A stretch of 64,000 bases of DNA, taken from the NCBI RefSeq assembly GCF_012030425.1, contig NZ_JAAUVN010000001.1, positions 434,001 through 498,000 of the forward strand, in the 5' to 3' direction. This stretch comes from Sphingobacterium sp. B16(2022). GTDB taxonomy: Bacteria > Bacteroidota > Bacteroidia > Sphingobacteriales > Sphingobacteriaceae. The notes beneath the pieces were generated by a model. That model made no database searches and was not told the DNA's origin. It saw nothing but the letters and a program-made list of their open reading frames with translations. The translations under genes and the position numbers were made by a program. This document shows, in pieces, positions 9,801-18,338 of the stretch (its first letter is position 1; every line of letters begins with the position of its first letter).

Positions 9801-10001
9801 GGCGAAGTTCAGATTAATAAGAATGTTGGTGTTTATTTTGCGACGGCAGCAACATACTTTGTTGATAATAAACATGCCAATGAAAATTTTCAACTTGAGC
9901 CAGATATCAAAGTGCTTAATGAGTATAAAGCATTACACCGTGGAGAAGATCAGCAACTTGAACGTGCAATAGTTGAAATGCTTACTGTCATTAATAAATA
10001 G
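6873..10001 (+). CDS. Tricorn-type S41 peptidase with beta-propeller domains
   Basis: This 1042-residue secreted protein has a signal peptide (residues 1-25, ending VSAQ). Two WD40/PD40-like propellers follow: ISPDGKWIAF, PVWSHDSKSIAYAS, VSSDGKQIAFVS and FSPDGNQIAYVE are the repeating strands over about 30-640. The C-terminal half holds the tricorn core domain (about 665-740), a PDZ domain (about 750-830) and the S41 serine-protease domain. The likely nucleophile is Ser946 in GNYSDAY, with PGTGTAS nearby. Tricorn proteases degrade peptides; the exported Bacteroidota forms act in the periplasm. It follows the broken LytTR gene by 26 bp, so the two-component pair may have controlled it. Confidence 0.92.
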   Translation: MNIKIFKQLIVATGILCLNFRHVSAQEVPRWIQQSAISPDGKWIAFEYQEKLWKISTLGGTAVQLTNGKTYCGYPVWSHDSKSIAYASNEFGNFDVFIMQAQGGVSTRLTYNSREDIPQDFSADNSNVLFTSARHDIITSARFPASNTFFKNLYQVPVHGGRSLLISNAGMDKAKLHKNGGLLLFQDAKGGENNARKHHTSSVTRDIWTYHLKDKFYQKLSTFTGEDLNPIWGEGTAIYYLSERTGSLNIFKSSLNDTSKMEQITHFTDHPVRNLSRSSSGLLSFTFNGDLYLLKPGKKPQKINVNMKDKSHINPFKSIAVKGEIAEMTVSSDGKQIAFVSRGELFVTSSDGSKTVKLTSTPYQERMPHFSTDGKKLLYSVERDASWDIEQFCIKGVEEQYFYDNPKLTKQALISTANDEFQGVFSPDGNQIAYVENRDILRTYDVVNKKTKLLLPEGINYSNNDGDQYFKWSPDNRSLLVHSKEGTTGYMNEVLLLKNDGSGKYTNLTKSGFVDDKPMWSTNSDMFYWISDNDSYKNFTEDSHKHVFAMYFDSKPGLNREGEMEKKRLTNFVGDIAVSVMSPDQNRLFYLGSGSDGYDLHVADLKSNYNKLFMELGMSNPQMEMTKDGKWIFILNEGSIHKINVDSSKIITLDINAEVHVDLGAERAYIFDHVYKLVKKRFMYPDLIATKIDRYYMNYKQFVEHTTNDRDFALMINEFLGELNTSHTGAWSRIHYAYADETAALGLLYDESRREDGLLVKEIISGGPFDLKDSKMRPNMIIEQINGIVLTASEDWSRALNHRTGKSTEVIFRDTISGQTYEETVKPISIFDETEYLLYDRWVRRMEFLTDSLSAGKVGYVHVRVMNNSGMKNLYDKALGKYRNAEALIVDTRFNRGGSLHDELTTFLNGKIYLTENRQNRITPSGEPFKKWTKPSIMLMSEGNYSDAYLTPYTYKMMGIGKLVGMPVPGTGTASQGEVQINKNVGVYFATAATYFVDNKHANENFQLEPDIKVLNEYKALHRGEDQQLERAIVEMLTVINK

Positions 10002-10156
10002 ATTGGTGTAGCTTTAAGTTTGCTACCATATTTAGCTAAAATCAAAATGTATTTGGTTACGAAGATTGCTGTTCATGGTACTTTTAGAGTCGGTTTTTAT
10101 GGAAGATGAAGAAAAAACGCTAGTAATTAAATTAATCACAGCTTTTTTTGTACTAT

Positions 10157-10183
10157 AAAGGGTAGCACTATGTTACCCTTTTG
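10157..10183 (+). terminator. Terminator after the tricorn protease gene
   Basis: AAAGGGTA pairs with TACCCTTT around a short GC-containing loop and is followed by a T-rich run. It lies about 155 bp beyond the protease stop codon and directly before the first copy of the R1 repeat. Confidence 0.75.
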
Positions 10184-10192
10184 TGTAAAAAT

Positions 10193-10392
10193 AAAAGGGC
10201 CTAATTTTCATTAGACCCTTTATCTTGACGTTTTGATGTACAGTAATTTTTTTATGTTTCTTATCGTTTCCTCTTTTTTGTTTCGTCATCCAAAAGTTTT
10301 GGGTGCATTTTGATTTTCTACTGTACTACGTCAATCCATTTTGCTGCTTTATAAACAGCAGGTCTGCTGTAGCTTTCAATGATATAACAACT
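10193..10392 (+). repeat. R1 repeat, copy 1 (structured element)
   Basis: About 200 bp shared with 41094-41400 and 53634-53939. The plus strand carries three pairing regions. The first is a hairpin AAAGGGCCTAAT / ATTAGACCCTTT at 10194-10221. The second is a long-range stem TTGACGT (10225) plus GTACAGTA (10238) against TACTGTAC (10319) and ACGTCAA (10328). The third is a small hairpin around CAGCAGGTCTGCTG. No transposase or convincing protein frame lies inside. This copy lacks the roughly 100-bp right extension present in the other two. It may be a small RNA, a MITE-like element, or both. Confidence 0.7.
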
Positions 10393-10439
10393 TTATTTAA
10401 AGAGGACTACTCTTTAAATAAATTATAAATGCAACAATA

Positions 10440-10470
10440 TTGCTTTTAGGGTTTTCAATCAGTACATTTG
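10440..10470 (+). promoter_or_regulatory. Promoter for the 10498 lipoprotein/permease pair
   Basis: TTG at 10440-10442 and TACATTTG at 10463-10470 are separated by 20 bp, an exact fit to the Bacteroidota housekeeping consensus. The predicted start of transcription at about 10477 leaves a short leader of about 20 nt before the ATG at 10498. Confidence 0.65.
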
Positions 10471-10497
10471 TATGCATAAGAAATACACATTTATCAT

Positions 10498-11382
10498 ATG
10501 AAACGTAGTCAGCGCTTGTTCGCATTAATTTTTTTATCTGTCCTAACTGTGGTTGCAAACAACTCCTGTCGGACGGTCCCAAACAGAAATCTGTCATCAA
10601 AAAAAGATGACAGCTCCATACATCGCTTAAGAGATTCTATTTTGCAGGCAGGACTTGATGGTGAAGCTTTGTACACCATTCTTGGTCACATTAAGCCTAT
10701 GAGTAGCGTTGTGTCTTTCAACTTTCCAATTGGCAATCGTGATAGCAGTAAAAGGCTGGAAGGGAGTATTGTAACGGGTGAAAAACAGTTTCGTGAATTG
10801 GATACACTTCACCAGATTCAGCAGGCGTTAAATTTGATTCAGATTCCAGACCTTAAATTTGTTCTTGTTCCTTATCGATCGGGGTACAGCTCTTCACGGG
10901 TACTGCAAGTGACGGTGCTACGTATTTCTGCTGTAGACAGTGTGCTCAGTGCAAGAAAATCGTTCTTTGGACAATATGGTTTTGTGCCCGGTACGGATCC
11001 TGCAGTGCTTCTTACGGTCAATGAGTACGAAAAACGCTATGAAAGGCTTCGCGGGTATGGGTATTTATTTGGCTATCCGGACTATGCGGTAGATTTTTTC
11101 GTTAAAGCTTTTCAACAATCGGATAGCACAGGTATACATGTTGAAAGAAACTTTTTTCAAATTCCCACTTACGCTCGTGAAACCGGGAATTTTGTATATG
11201 CGTACCCCAAAGACCAGGTGCCATCAGCTATCGATTCGGCAATTTATAAAAGTGCGAAACATGTTTTAGAAAATTATAAAACATTACGTGGGCATTATTT
11301 AAAACAAGATAGTACAGTGCGAGCTTATGAGTTAATCCAAGATCATGCTAAAGCGCTGAGCAAAAAGAAAGGGAATGACTAA
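10498..11382 (+). CDS. Orphan exported protein coupled to an APC permease
   Basis: A 294-residue protein that I do not recognise. The N-terminus has a hydrophobic export signal (residues 5-21) ending at ANNSC, a weak lipobox-like site, so it may be a lipoprotein. The mature part has no membrane segment and is mixed alpha/beta, with recognisable stretches such as LKFVLVPYRSGYSSSRVLQV and a basic C-terminal tail. Its last eight bases overlap the start of the permease gene, so the two are translationally coupled and likely function together, perhaps as a periplasmic partner of the transporter (inference). Confidence 0.8.
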   Translation: MKRSQRLFALIFLSVLTVVANNSCRTVPNRNLSSKKDDSSIHRLRDSILQAGLDGEALYTILGHIKPMSSVVSFNFPIGNRDSSKRLEGSIVTGEKQFRELDTLHQIQQALNLIQIPDLKFVLVPYRSGYSSSRVLQVTVLRISAVDSVLSARKSFFGQYGFVPGTDPAVLLTVNEYEKRYERLRGYGYLFGYPDYAVDFFVKAFQQSDSTGIHVERNFFQIPTYARETGNFVYAYPKDQVPSAIDSAIYKSAKHVLENYKTLRGHYLKQDSTVRAYELIQDHAKALSKKKGND

Positions 11383-12583
11383 ATATTCCACAAAAGTAGG
11401 GTTATTGGGCGCAATTGCTCTTGTTGTTGCCAATATGATCGGAACAGGAATTTTTACAAGTTTAGGTTTTCAATTAGAGGGTGTCACTTCTGTATTTCCG
11501 ATTATGCTTTTATGGTTTATCGGAGGGCTGACTGCTTTTTGCGGAGCGGTCAGTTACAGGCAGTTGATTCGCTATTTTCCTGATTCTGGAGGAGAGACTT
11601 ACTTTGTGAGCCAGCTCTACGGTAAGCAGGCGTCCTATCTAACAGGGGTTATCACATTAATATTTGGATTTTCTGCACCAATTGCGTTATCTGCGCTCGC
11701 GTTTGCAAATTATTTAATACCCACAACGTTATGTAATGCCGCAATTTTGGCCTCAGCACTGGTTATCGCTATCAGTGTCATGCATTCCATCGATATTCGT
11801 ACAAGCAGCCGTTTACAGGCCATCTCTTCAGGTTTTAAGGTGGTTGTGTTACTGATTTTTATAGGTTTTGGGTTGAGTGCCGGTAATCAAGGAGCTGTGC
11901 GGATCCAACCGATTGAGCGTGATATAGATACGATATTTACGGTGCCCTATATGTTATCATTAATGTATGTTCACTATGCATTTTCGGGATGGAATGCAAG
12001 CGTCTATATCTTCCGTGAAATTAAACAGGATACGATCTTATACCGGTCTCTATTTTTGTCTGTGGCTCTGGTCACAGTCTTATATATGTTGCTGAATTTC
12101 GTGTTTTTGACTTCGTCTGGTATAGCACAACTTAAAGGCGTGGTCGAAGTAGGGGAAGTGGCTGCTAAAAATATTTTTGGCAGTACAATAGGCCGTGCTT
12201 TTTCTGTTGTCATCGCGCTACTGCTTGTATCGGGGATCAGCGCAATGGTCTGGGCTGGTTCTCGTGTTTCGATGAAGGTCGAAGAACTTTTTAAGGGAAC
12301 TATTTCTCTCGTTGAAATCCCCAGAAAGCATATCGTAATCCAGGCGCTTGTCAGTATTTTATTTATCTGGATTGTTAATTTTGAAACAATTCTTGCGCTC
12401 ACATCGGTCGTCTTATCCTTGTGTTCGGTTTCGGTAGTACTGGGATTGTTTATTCATGATAAAAGGCAGGGAGATCGGGCAGATTTATCATTATTTGTTA
12501 AAATCTGTGCGATAGGCTATTGTTTAGTCATCAGCACTTCCAACCTTTACCTCTTTTATGCTGCTGTTATGGCTTATGTTTAA
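11375..12583 (+). CDS. APC-superfamily amino-acid/polyamine permease
   Basis: A 402-residue inner-membrane transporter with 11-12 hydrophobic helices. The first helix has the APC hallmark VANMIGTGIFTSLGF (substrate-binding unwound glycine segment), followed by the second helix with LWFIGGLTAFCGAVSY and the conserved FPDSGGETYF loop. YVHYAFSGWNASVYIFREIK in helix 6 is the other signature of the family. It is somewhat shorter than typical 440-500-residue members at the C-terminus. The ATG overlaps the preceding gene by 8 bp. Substrate unknown. Confidence 0.92.
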   Translation: MTKYSTKVGLLGAIALVVANMIGTGIFTSLGFQLEGVTSVFPIMLLWFIGGLTAFCGAVSYRQLIRYFPDSGGETYFVSQLYGKQASYLTGVITLIFGFSAPIALSALAFANYLIPTTLCNAAILASALVIAISVMHSIDIRTSSRLQAISSGFKVVVLLIFIGFGLSAGNQGAVRIQPIERDIDTIFTVPYMLSLMYVHYAFSGWNASVYIFREIKQDTILYRSLFLSVALVTVLYMLLNFVFLTSSGIAQLKGVVEVGEVAAKNIFGSTIGRAFSVVIALLLVSGISAMVWAGSRVSMKVEELFKGTISLVEIPRKHIVIQALVSILFIWIVNFETILALTSVVLSLCSVSVVLGLFIHDKRQGDRADLSLFVKICAIGYCLVISTSNLYLFYAAVMAYV

Positions 12584-12586
12584 GAA

Positions 12587-12629
12587 ATTACAAATGGAAG
12601 CATGTTTTTTGTATGCTCCCATTTGTAAT
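12587..12629. terminator. Bidirectional terminator between convergent genes
   Basis: ATTACAAATGG-A-AGCAT pairs with ATGCT-C-CCATTTGTAAT around a T-rich loop, a 16-bp stem with one internal mismatch. It fills the 53-bp gap between the APC permease and the convergent DUF6850-type gene and would serve both. Confidence 0.8.
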
Positions 12630-12636
12630 CCTTGAT

Positions 12637-14193
12637 CTAAAAGTTTATCCCAACGCTCACTTGGTAGGAGGTTCGTTTATCAAATATTTTACTTGAGGGT
12701 TTCATTAAACTTCCCTCAGCCTGAATATAAAGTTGCGATAGCTTATTTTCCTGTACCTGAAGCGAATAGCGGACAGGAATGTGTAAGCATAACGCATCGC
12801 TCTGCATCCAGGCTAGATCATTATTTTCGAGCTTCGTTACGGTAGGATATTCAGGGAAATTTCCTTTATAATGATAGTTTGCACTGATGCGCTGACGATA
12901 GGATGTCTGTAAACCGATCATTAATCCTTGTTCGAGGTGGGAAGATAATAGGATCTGTCTCTCGGTGCCTAATTGATATAAAAATGTTTCTGATTTTTTA
13001 TTACTACCGGGGATGATATAGCGGTCGTCAATCTTTTCATATTGGATACCTCCATTAAATTTCCATTTATAGCCAACATTTTTCTTATGTAAGAATGTAT
13101 AGTTCAGACCACTGATTGTCGTGCGGTAAGTGGATCTGACATCTTTTGATAAGATGTCCCAATAATTTTCCTCCTCACGGTTGATACGTTGTAATACATA
13201 TTCGATACCGTTCATATCGCGCTGATAAAAGGTTGCATTTATGCGATGCAGCCGTACGTTATCTTCTTTGAATAGGGAAGCGTTTGCGGACAGAATTTTT
13301 CGTGATACAGAGCCCACAGGCATCGGACTGCTGTAGGAGCTGTTGACATCTTCTGCTTCCCATTTGTAATGACCGCTGAGAAGAACGCGAACCGATCCAC
13401 TGTATTCATAGTGCAAACCTAGCCCGCTGGAATTGCCCATATAGTTATACAATCCACTTCCTCCAAGTGCAGCTATGGAATGCCCCAGCCCCATAACGGT
13501 ATAGTATTGTTGGTTGACATAGGTATTGACCAAAGATTGAGCAGACTCTTCTTTCGTATCTTGATATATAAAACTCGTTCCAAGATGATGTTTGCCTAAA
13601 TGATACATGATACTGGGACTCAGGTAGAGGGAGTAATAATAATTTTCGGCTCTAATATCACGCTGTTTTGCTCCGGATGAGGCTTTATATTGACTTTCTA
13701 ATCCAAAAGTCCAGCGATCTTTGTATCTCGGGGAAGTTACAGCAAAGTCCAAAGTATAATGTTGGTTGCGCCAATCACTACTGTTGGTATCTGCGACTAA
13801 AAAAGGCATTCCTCGGTAAGGATCGATAAGTGAAGCATTAAAATCGACTTCATTCAATTGCTGCCGTTTATATTTAAATCCACCTTCCAAATAGAACTGG
13901 CCGAGGTTTAAATTACCGCGAGTGGCGATTGTTTGCTCATTTGATGATCTAGCTTGCTGGGGACGCCTGAAATCTCCTTGATCAGAACGATGTGCAAGGT
14001 ATAAAGTGGAATAGTGTAGCACTGAATCTAACGTCAATGCCGCTGCAACTCCTGTATGTTGCCAAAGCCGTTTACTTTCATTTAAGGAAATGGATGAAGG
14101 TTCCAATGCGTTGGGGCTTTTTTGTGCATGTAACTGCGTACCGCTTAATGTTGCGATCAGTGTTAAATAGACTATTTTAGAAGATATTTTCAT
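12637..14193 (-). CDS. DUF6850-type outer-membrane beta-barrel protein
   Basis: A 518-residue protein with a signal peptide (residues 1-23, ending LHAQ). The rest is rich in alternating hydrophobic/aromatic strands, and the last residues (YQVSVGINF) form a typical C-terminal barrel strand with terminal Phe. Proteins of this type (DUF6850) are commonly found after a TonB receptor and a DUF4876 lipoprotein, as here. It is the last gene of the three-gene minus-strand unit. The function is unknown; by position it is part of an outer-membrane uptake or binding system. Confidence 0.82.
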   Translation of the reverse strand: MKISSKIVYLTLIATLSGTQLHAQKSPNALEPSSISLNESKRLWQHTGVAAALTLDSVLHYSTLYLAHRSDQGDFRRPQQARSSNEQTIATRGNLNLGQFYLEGGFKYKRQQLNEVDFNASLIDPYRGMPFLVADTNSSDWRNQHYTLDFAVTSPRYKDRWTFGLESQYKASSGAKQRDIRAENYYYSLYLSPSIMYHLGKHHLGTSFIYQDTKEESAQSLVNTYVNQQYYTVMGLGHSIAALGGSGLYNYMGNSSGLGLHYEYSGSVRVLLSGHYKWEAEDVNSSYSSPMPVGSVSRKILSANASLFKEDNVRLHRINATFYQRDMNGIEYVLQRINREEENYWDILSKDVRSTYRTTISGLNYTFLHKKNVGYKWKFNGGIQYEKIDDRYIIPGSNKKSETFLYQLGTERQILLSSHLEQGLMIGLQTSYRQRISANYHYKGNFPEYPTVTKLENNDLAWMQSDALCLHIPVRYSLQVQENKLSQLYIQAEGSLMKPSSKIFDKRTSYQVSVGINF

Positions 14194-14229
14194 TTTTTAT
14201 TCATTGCTAGGTGATCGTAATTTTTTAGC

Positions 14230-15468
14230 TTAATTCGCATGGCTCCAGTTCGGTTTTTTTTCGCCATTTCTTCTGAATTGAGGAGCAGTATTGCGTTCAA
14301 AGTCATCCGTACTATTATTTGTATCCATGTAGAAAGGTCGGCCATCTTCTTTTTTCTCCCTGACTTTACGGGCTACTGCCTGTCCGATATATGTCGCTCC
14401 GACGTACGTCATACCGGCATCCACTTCAGCAGGAACTCTTTTGGCGGTGATCATATTGGCATTGTGTCCTGCCTCCACAGCATCTAAAAGGTAGCTGCGC
14501 GGTATTTTGGCAAAAAGTTGGGTACCTGTGGTTCCAAGATTTCTGGTCCTGAGGTTTATATTGTTTACAGGATCCCAGTTTGATGCCTCTGGTATGCGGA
14601 AAATAACGTATGCCGCTCCAAAGACCGAGGTCAGGTATTGCGGTACAGATCCTTTGGATGAATTGCCATTATAAAATACGTGCTGCATATCCAATGCGGG
14701 CTGATTGGGGAAATTGGGATTGTCCATGTTAAATTCAAATTCAGCTGTCGAACAATCGATTGGTGATGAAGGGTTATATTGTGCGAGTTTATGGTTTGCT
14801 GCAAATTGGGCTATATGAATGGATTCGCCAGGAAGTAGGGGATATTCTTTTCCTGTACCGGGAATTTTCCAAACACGGTCACCGTAAACGTATTTGTCTC
14901 CATCCTCAGTCGACCATACAGGTAATACTTGGGTGGCTATGGTCGGAGTCAAAGTTGCAAAGTGTAAACCGTCTAAGTAAACCGTTTCCTCTGAATTGTT
15001 GTATATTTCATAAAATTGATCCCTAAAATAGAAAGGTGCTGACCCTGAGTAATAGATCTGACTGAATACTAAAGGGCTCTGTTTGAGTCCGCTTACAGCT
15101 AGATTGAGCTGCTGGTCATTTTTTACAATACCATAATTGACCACACCTGCATTTAAGTAATATGAATCTTCAAGATCATCCTTTCGCAACCCGGCGATGT
15201 TGATGCTATATAAGCCCGGGGGAAGGCTATCCATTAGGAGCTGACCGTGAGCAATGGTTCCGGATCTTACGATTCCCTCTTTAAAATTGGTGAACTTGAC
15301 TGTTAATCCGTCCAAATTTGAAATTGTTGGTATTGTTGATGTTGTTTTGACTTGAATTTTGTAATACTGGACAATCGGTGTATCCAGTGCCGAATTGATT
15401 TTTTTACATGAACCAAAGAGTAATAGGATACTCATGGCAAGCCCTATATAGTTTTTAACTGTTGACAT
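14230..15468 (-). CDS. DUF4876 lipoprotein
   Basis: A 412-residue lipoprotein with lipobox LLLFGSC (Cys22). Residues about 35-130 look like a beta-sandwich domain (LDGLTVKFTNFKEGIV; LPPGLYSINIAGL), and the large C-terminal part contains QIYYSGSAPFYFRDQFYEIY and YLDGLHFATL, characteristic of DUF4876 and resembling lamin-tail-like surface domains. It is 17 bp downstream of the TonB receptor gene and 36 bp upstream of the DUF6850-type gene, so it is probably the surface-exposed partner of that receptor. Confidence 0.85.
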   Translation of the reverse strand: MSTVKNYIGLAMSILLLFGSCKKINSALDTPIVQYYKIQVKTTSTIPTISNLDGLTVKFTNFKEGIVRSGTIAHGQLLMDSLPPGLYSINIAGLRKDDLEDSYYLNAGVVNYGIVKNDQQLNLAVSGLKQSPLVFSQIYYSGSAPFYFRDQFYEIYNNSEETVYLDGLHFATLTPTIATQVLPVWSTEDGDKYVYGDRVWKIPGTGKEYPLLPGESIHIAQFAANHKLAQYNPSSPIDCSTAEFEFNMDNPNFPNQPALDMQHVFYNGNSSKGSVPQYLTSVFGAAYVIFRIPEASNWDPVNNINLRTRNLGTTGTQLFAKIPRSYLLDAVEAGHNANMITAKRVPAEVDAGMTYVGATYIGQAVARKVREKKEDGRPFYMDTNNSTDDFERNTAPQFRRNGEKKPNWSHAN

Positions 15469-15485
15469 GATCTGATTTTTATAAA

Positions 15486-18317
15486 TTATAATTTGAAAGA
15501 GAGTTCCATCCCAAAGTAATAGGGAACATTTCTTTTGTAATAATATCCTTTTATACGTTGTGATGATGCGATCTGATAGTGTCTGAACATATTGTTTGCA
15601 AAGAATGAAATGCGTCCAAGATCTGCGATCTCTTTACTGATATTGATATGGAAAGAAAGGAGCGGACTGAAAGACTCGCGAATGGCATTTAACCGGTTGA
15701 TATTACGCATTAATGGTTTAAATTCGGGGTTTTCGCTTTGCGCAGGATCGAAATCATGAACTTTTCCGTCGAATTTTGAGATATACTTAATGGGGATAGA
15801 ATCATTCCCAAACGTGTTCCAGTTAATTTCATTCCAGATGACCTGGGTACGTAGTGTCACGACAAATCCTATTTTAGGGATATTGTGGGTAGTGGTCAGG
15901 GTGGAAGTCATAGACTGCTCATAAGAACGGCTTATGTTGGGATCATACAGGGCAATATGTGTTCGTCCAGCACCACCAGTTGTGCTATTGTCGTCAAAAT
16001 AATGATAATCATTGGAGTAGCTTTCGTTACGGATCCAAGCACCGTTCAAAGCAAATTCGGTCCGGATATTTTCAAATCTTCCGAGAGAAAAGTCAATTTC
16101 AACTCCCTTGGTATTGATCTGCCTGTTGTTGGTAGGCATATTATATTTTGCCAATACAGGGTTGTTTGCAGCTACTTCATAGATGGGCTTACTGTTATCA
16201 CCTGTCCGCTCATATTCTATATAACTGACGGGTTTAAAAGAGTTTTGAGTGAGTCCCATTGCATAGCCATTTCTCAAATGGTCGCGAAAGGCGGTTATTG
16301 AAAATTTCTTTTTACCCAAAAACAGATCTGTACCGATTTCGATACGTTCATTGGAAGCGATATTAAGGTTCGTGTTTTTCGTCTCAAAACTTCGTGTTGT
16401 GGTCATAAAAACTCGCTCTTCTTCTGCGAGATATGAATCTGCCATCTCGTTGATATTGATGTATTCAAAATAAGCAGCTTGCGGGTAGAGGTAAAGTAGG
16501 CTGGGACCCTTTGCTAATTTACCGTATGCCGCTCGAAAATTAAGTGTACGCGGAACCAGTTCATAGTTTAGATTAACACGTGGGGACAAAGCTTGCTTAT
16601 TGGTCGAAAAAACATCATATCGAATTCCTGCTGCTATCGCTAATTGGCGTTCGCCGAGATCCATGGAAAACTGATTTTCAGCATAGGCACCAAACTGGTT
16701 AAATGCAGGAATGTCTTGAAATGCCCGAGGTCGATAAGTCGAGTTTACGTAAGACAGGTTGCGGTAGGGCGGTGCTGTTGGTGAAAAAACAGTTCCCTTT
16801 CCGAAGTTTTTATTGATTCTATAATCGGCACCTATTGACCACTTATTTTGAGTATTTCCGATATTATTGAAAAATGTTGCTTTCGCTTTTAAAAAGGTAC
16901 TGAATTCTTTGCCGTATATATTGTACATACCGAGATAAGTACTGGGCAAGTAGTGTGCATAATGATCAGTAAGGGGCAGACTTTGAGGGTTTAGAAGATG
17001 ACCATCGACATCATAAATCGGCATGCCGGGTTTGTTTGTGAGCATAGTCCCGTCTTCTTTGGTCATGGAATAGGGGGCTGTCGCCGAAGTCTGCTGTTCC
17101 TGTGCAAAGGCGGTTTTGTTGGTGTAAGCAATGTTGGCGACATAGTTGATGTTTTTAAGCCACTTTGCAGTGAAAGAGAGGTTTCCTTCTGTATTGAAAG
17201 ATAATCCCAGATCACGTCCGCTGGAAGCTTTCATGGTTACGGCATCATCCGGATTTTGTCTACGAGTATCTTTTCCGAAAAGCACACTTAAAGTTGAGTT
17301 TGTACGCAATCTTTTATCAAAAAAAGAATTGCTGTATTGGCTGTTCGCATTGAACCGCTGATAACTCAGGTACGATTGTACCGGATCATTGGTATTCTTG
17401 GCATAGTCTAAAGCGATATTTAATGCACCGGCATCTTTTCCAAGTAAAAGACCTTTTGAGAGGGATAGTTGGTATACATTCGGATTGGTCTTTGCATTGA
17501 TTCTCAATGGCGCTTGTCCAGCCTGCGTTTTGACGATGACCAGTCCGTTGGTAATATCACCGTGCTCAACACTTGGTACACCACGTATGATCTCGATCGA
17601 TTCGATATGATCGACTGCTAGTAGTCGCGTATCAAAACCGCCGCTGGGGTTAGCTCCGCCGGCTAAGGGTGCCGTATTTCCGGCAACAGTAGCGGAAATA
17701 GTCTGGAGATTGGCATTGTTGTTCATTGGAGTACCGTTTAACACGATACCGGTGCCAAATGCATTTGCGTTACTATTTGAACCGACCACGTTACGGATAT
17801 TGATCTGTTTACTACCGGTTAAATCCTGATTGCTGACCGTTCCGCCAGGTAAAAGTGCCATGACATCAGCCAAACTATTTGCCTGTAGGTGATCCAGTGC
17901 GTTGCGCGAGATCAGGGAAGAAGTACCGTTATAGCTGTTTTCATTTTTTGCAGTTACATCCGCTTCTTGCAGTCTGAAATTTGTGGCTCGAAGTAAAAAT
18001 TCAAGATGGGGTATTTTACCTGAAAAATAAACTACTGTATCGGAAGTAACTCTTCCAACATAGGATACATTTATTTTCAGTTGTCCAGCAGGAATGGCAG
18101 AGAAGCTGAAGTTTCCATTGTGGTCTGTTGTGGTGCTAAGTCCTATGTTCTGAATGGCGACTGTTGCATTCGCCAGCGGTTTTTTGTTTGCTCCGTAATC
18201 TTGCGAAAAGATTGTTCCTTTAATTTGATGGGATTCTTGTGCAAAAACGGAAGTGGAATTTAAACCTGCAAGAACTACCACTAGACTGGGCAGATGCTTA
18301 AATTTTTTAACGATCAT
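15486..18317 (-). CDS. TonB-dependent outer-membrane receptor
   Basis: About 943 residues from the ATG at 18317 (MIVKKFKHLPSLVVV). The frame stays open to a TTG at 18368, but the promoter lies inside that extension. After the signal peptide (ending VFAQ) come a CarboxypepD_reg-like domain (about residues 30-105), a plug domain (about 120-260, with LMALLPGGTVSNQ and VDHIESIEIIRGVPSVEHG) and a beta barrel ending in FGMELSFKL. It is not a SusC-type protein and has no SusD neighbour. It leads the unit with the DUF4876 lipoprotein and DUF6850-type protein. The ligand is unknown. Confidence 0.93.
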   Translation of the reverse strand: MIVKKFKHLPSLVVVLAGLNSTSVFAQESHQIKGTIFSQDYGANKKPLANATVAIQNIGLSTTTDHNGNFSFSAIPAGQLKINVSYVGRVTSDTVVYFSGKIPHLEFLLRATNFRLQEADVTAKNENSYNGTSSLISRNALDHLQANSLADVMALLPGGTVSNQDLTGSKQINIRNVVGSNSNANAFGTGIVLNGTPMNNNANLQTISATVAGNTAPLAGGANPSGGFDTRLLAVDHIESIEIIRGVPSVEHGDITNGLVIVKTQAGQAPLRINAKTNPNVYQLSLSKGLLLGKDAGALNIALDYAKNTNDPVQSYLSYQRFNANSQYSNSFFDKRLRTNSTLSVLFGKDTRRQNPDDAVTMKASSGRDLGLSFNTEGNLSFTAKWLKNINYVANIAYTNKTAFAQEQQTSATAPYSMTKEDGTMLTNKPGMPIYDVDGHLLNPQSLPLTDHYAHYLPSTYLGMYNIYGKEFSTFLKAKATFFNNIGNTQNKWSIGADYRINKNFGKGTVFSPTAPPYRNLSYVNSTYRPRAFQDIPAFNQFGAYAENQFSMDLGERQLAIAAGIRYDVFSTNKQALSPRVNLNYELVPRTLNFRAAYGKLAKGPSLLYLYPQAAYFEYININEMADSYLAEEERVFMTTTRSFETKNTNLNIASNERIEIGTDLFLGKKKFSITAFRDHLRNGYAMGLTQNSFKPVSYIEYERTGDNSKPIYEVAANNPVLAKYNMPTNNRQINTKGVEIDFSLGRFENIRTEFALNGAWIRNESYSNDYHYFDDNSTTGGAGRTHIALYDPNISRSYEQSMTSTLTTTHNIPKIGFVVTLRTQVIWNEINWNTFGNDSIPIKYISKFDGKVHDFDPAQSENPEFKPLMRNINRLNAIRESFSPLLSFHINISKEIADLGRISFFANNMFRHYQIASSQRIKGYYYKRNVPYYFGMELSFKL

Positions 18318-18338
18318 TTTTATTCGGCTAAGTTTTGA

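Noticed and set aside
10193..10392. 15-codon minus-strand peptide (MHPKLLDDETKKRKR) kept in all R1 copies
   Set aside because: The frame is very short and its conservation follows from nucleotide identity among the copies; no start context distinguishes it. It was mentioned only here.
12004..12402. 132-residue minus-strand frame inside the APC permease gene
   Set aside because: It is a shadow of a membrane protein gene on the other strand; the translation has no family pattern.
15885..16301. 138-residue plus-strand frame inside the TonB receptor gene
   Set aside because: It lies wholly antisense to a clear coding region with family motifs, and its own translation shows no domain or signal.
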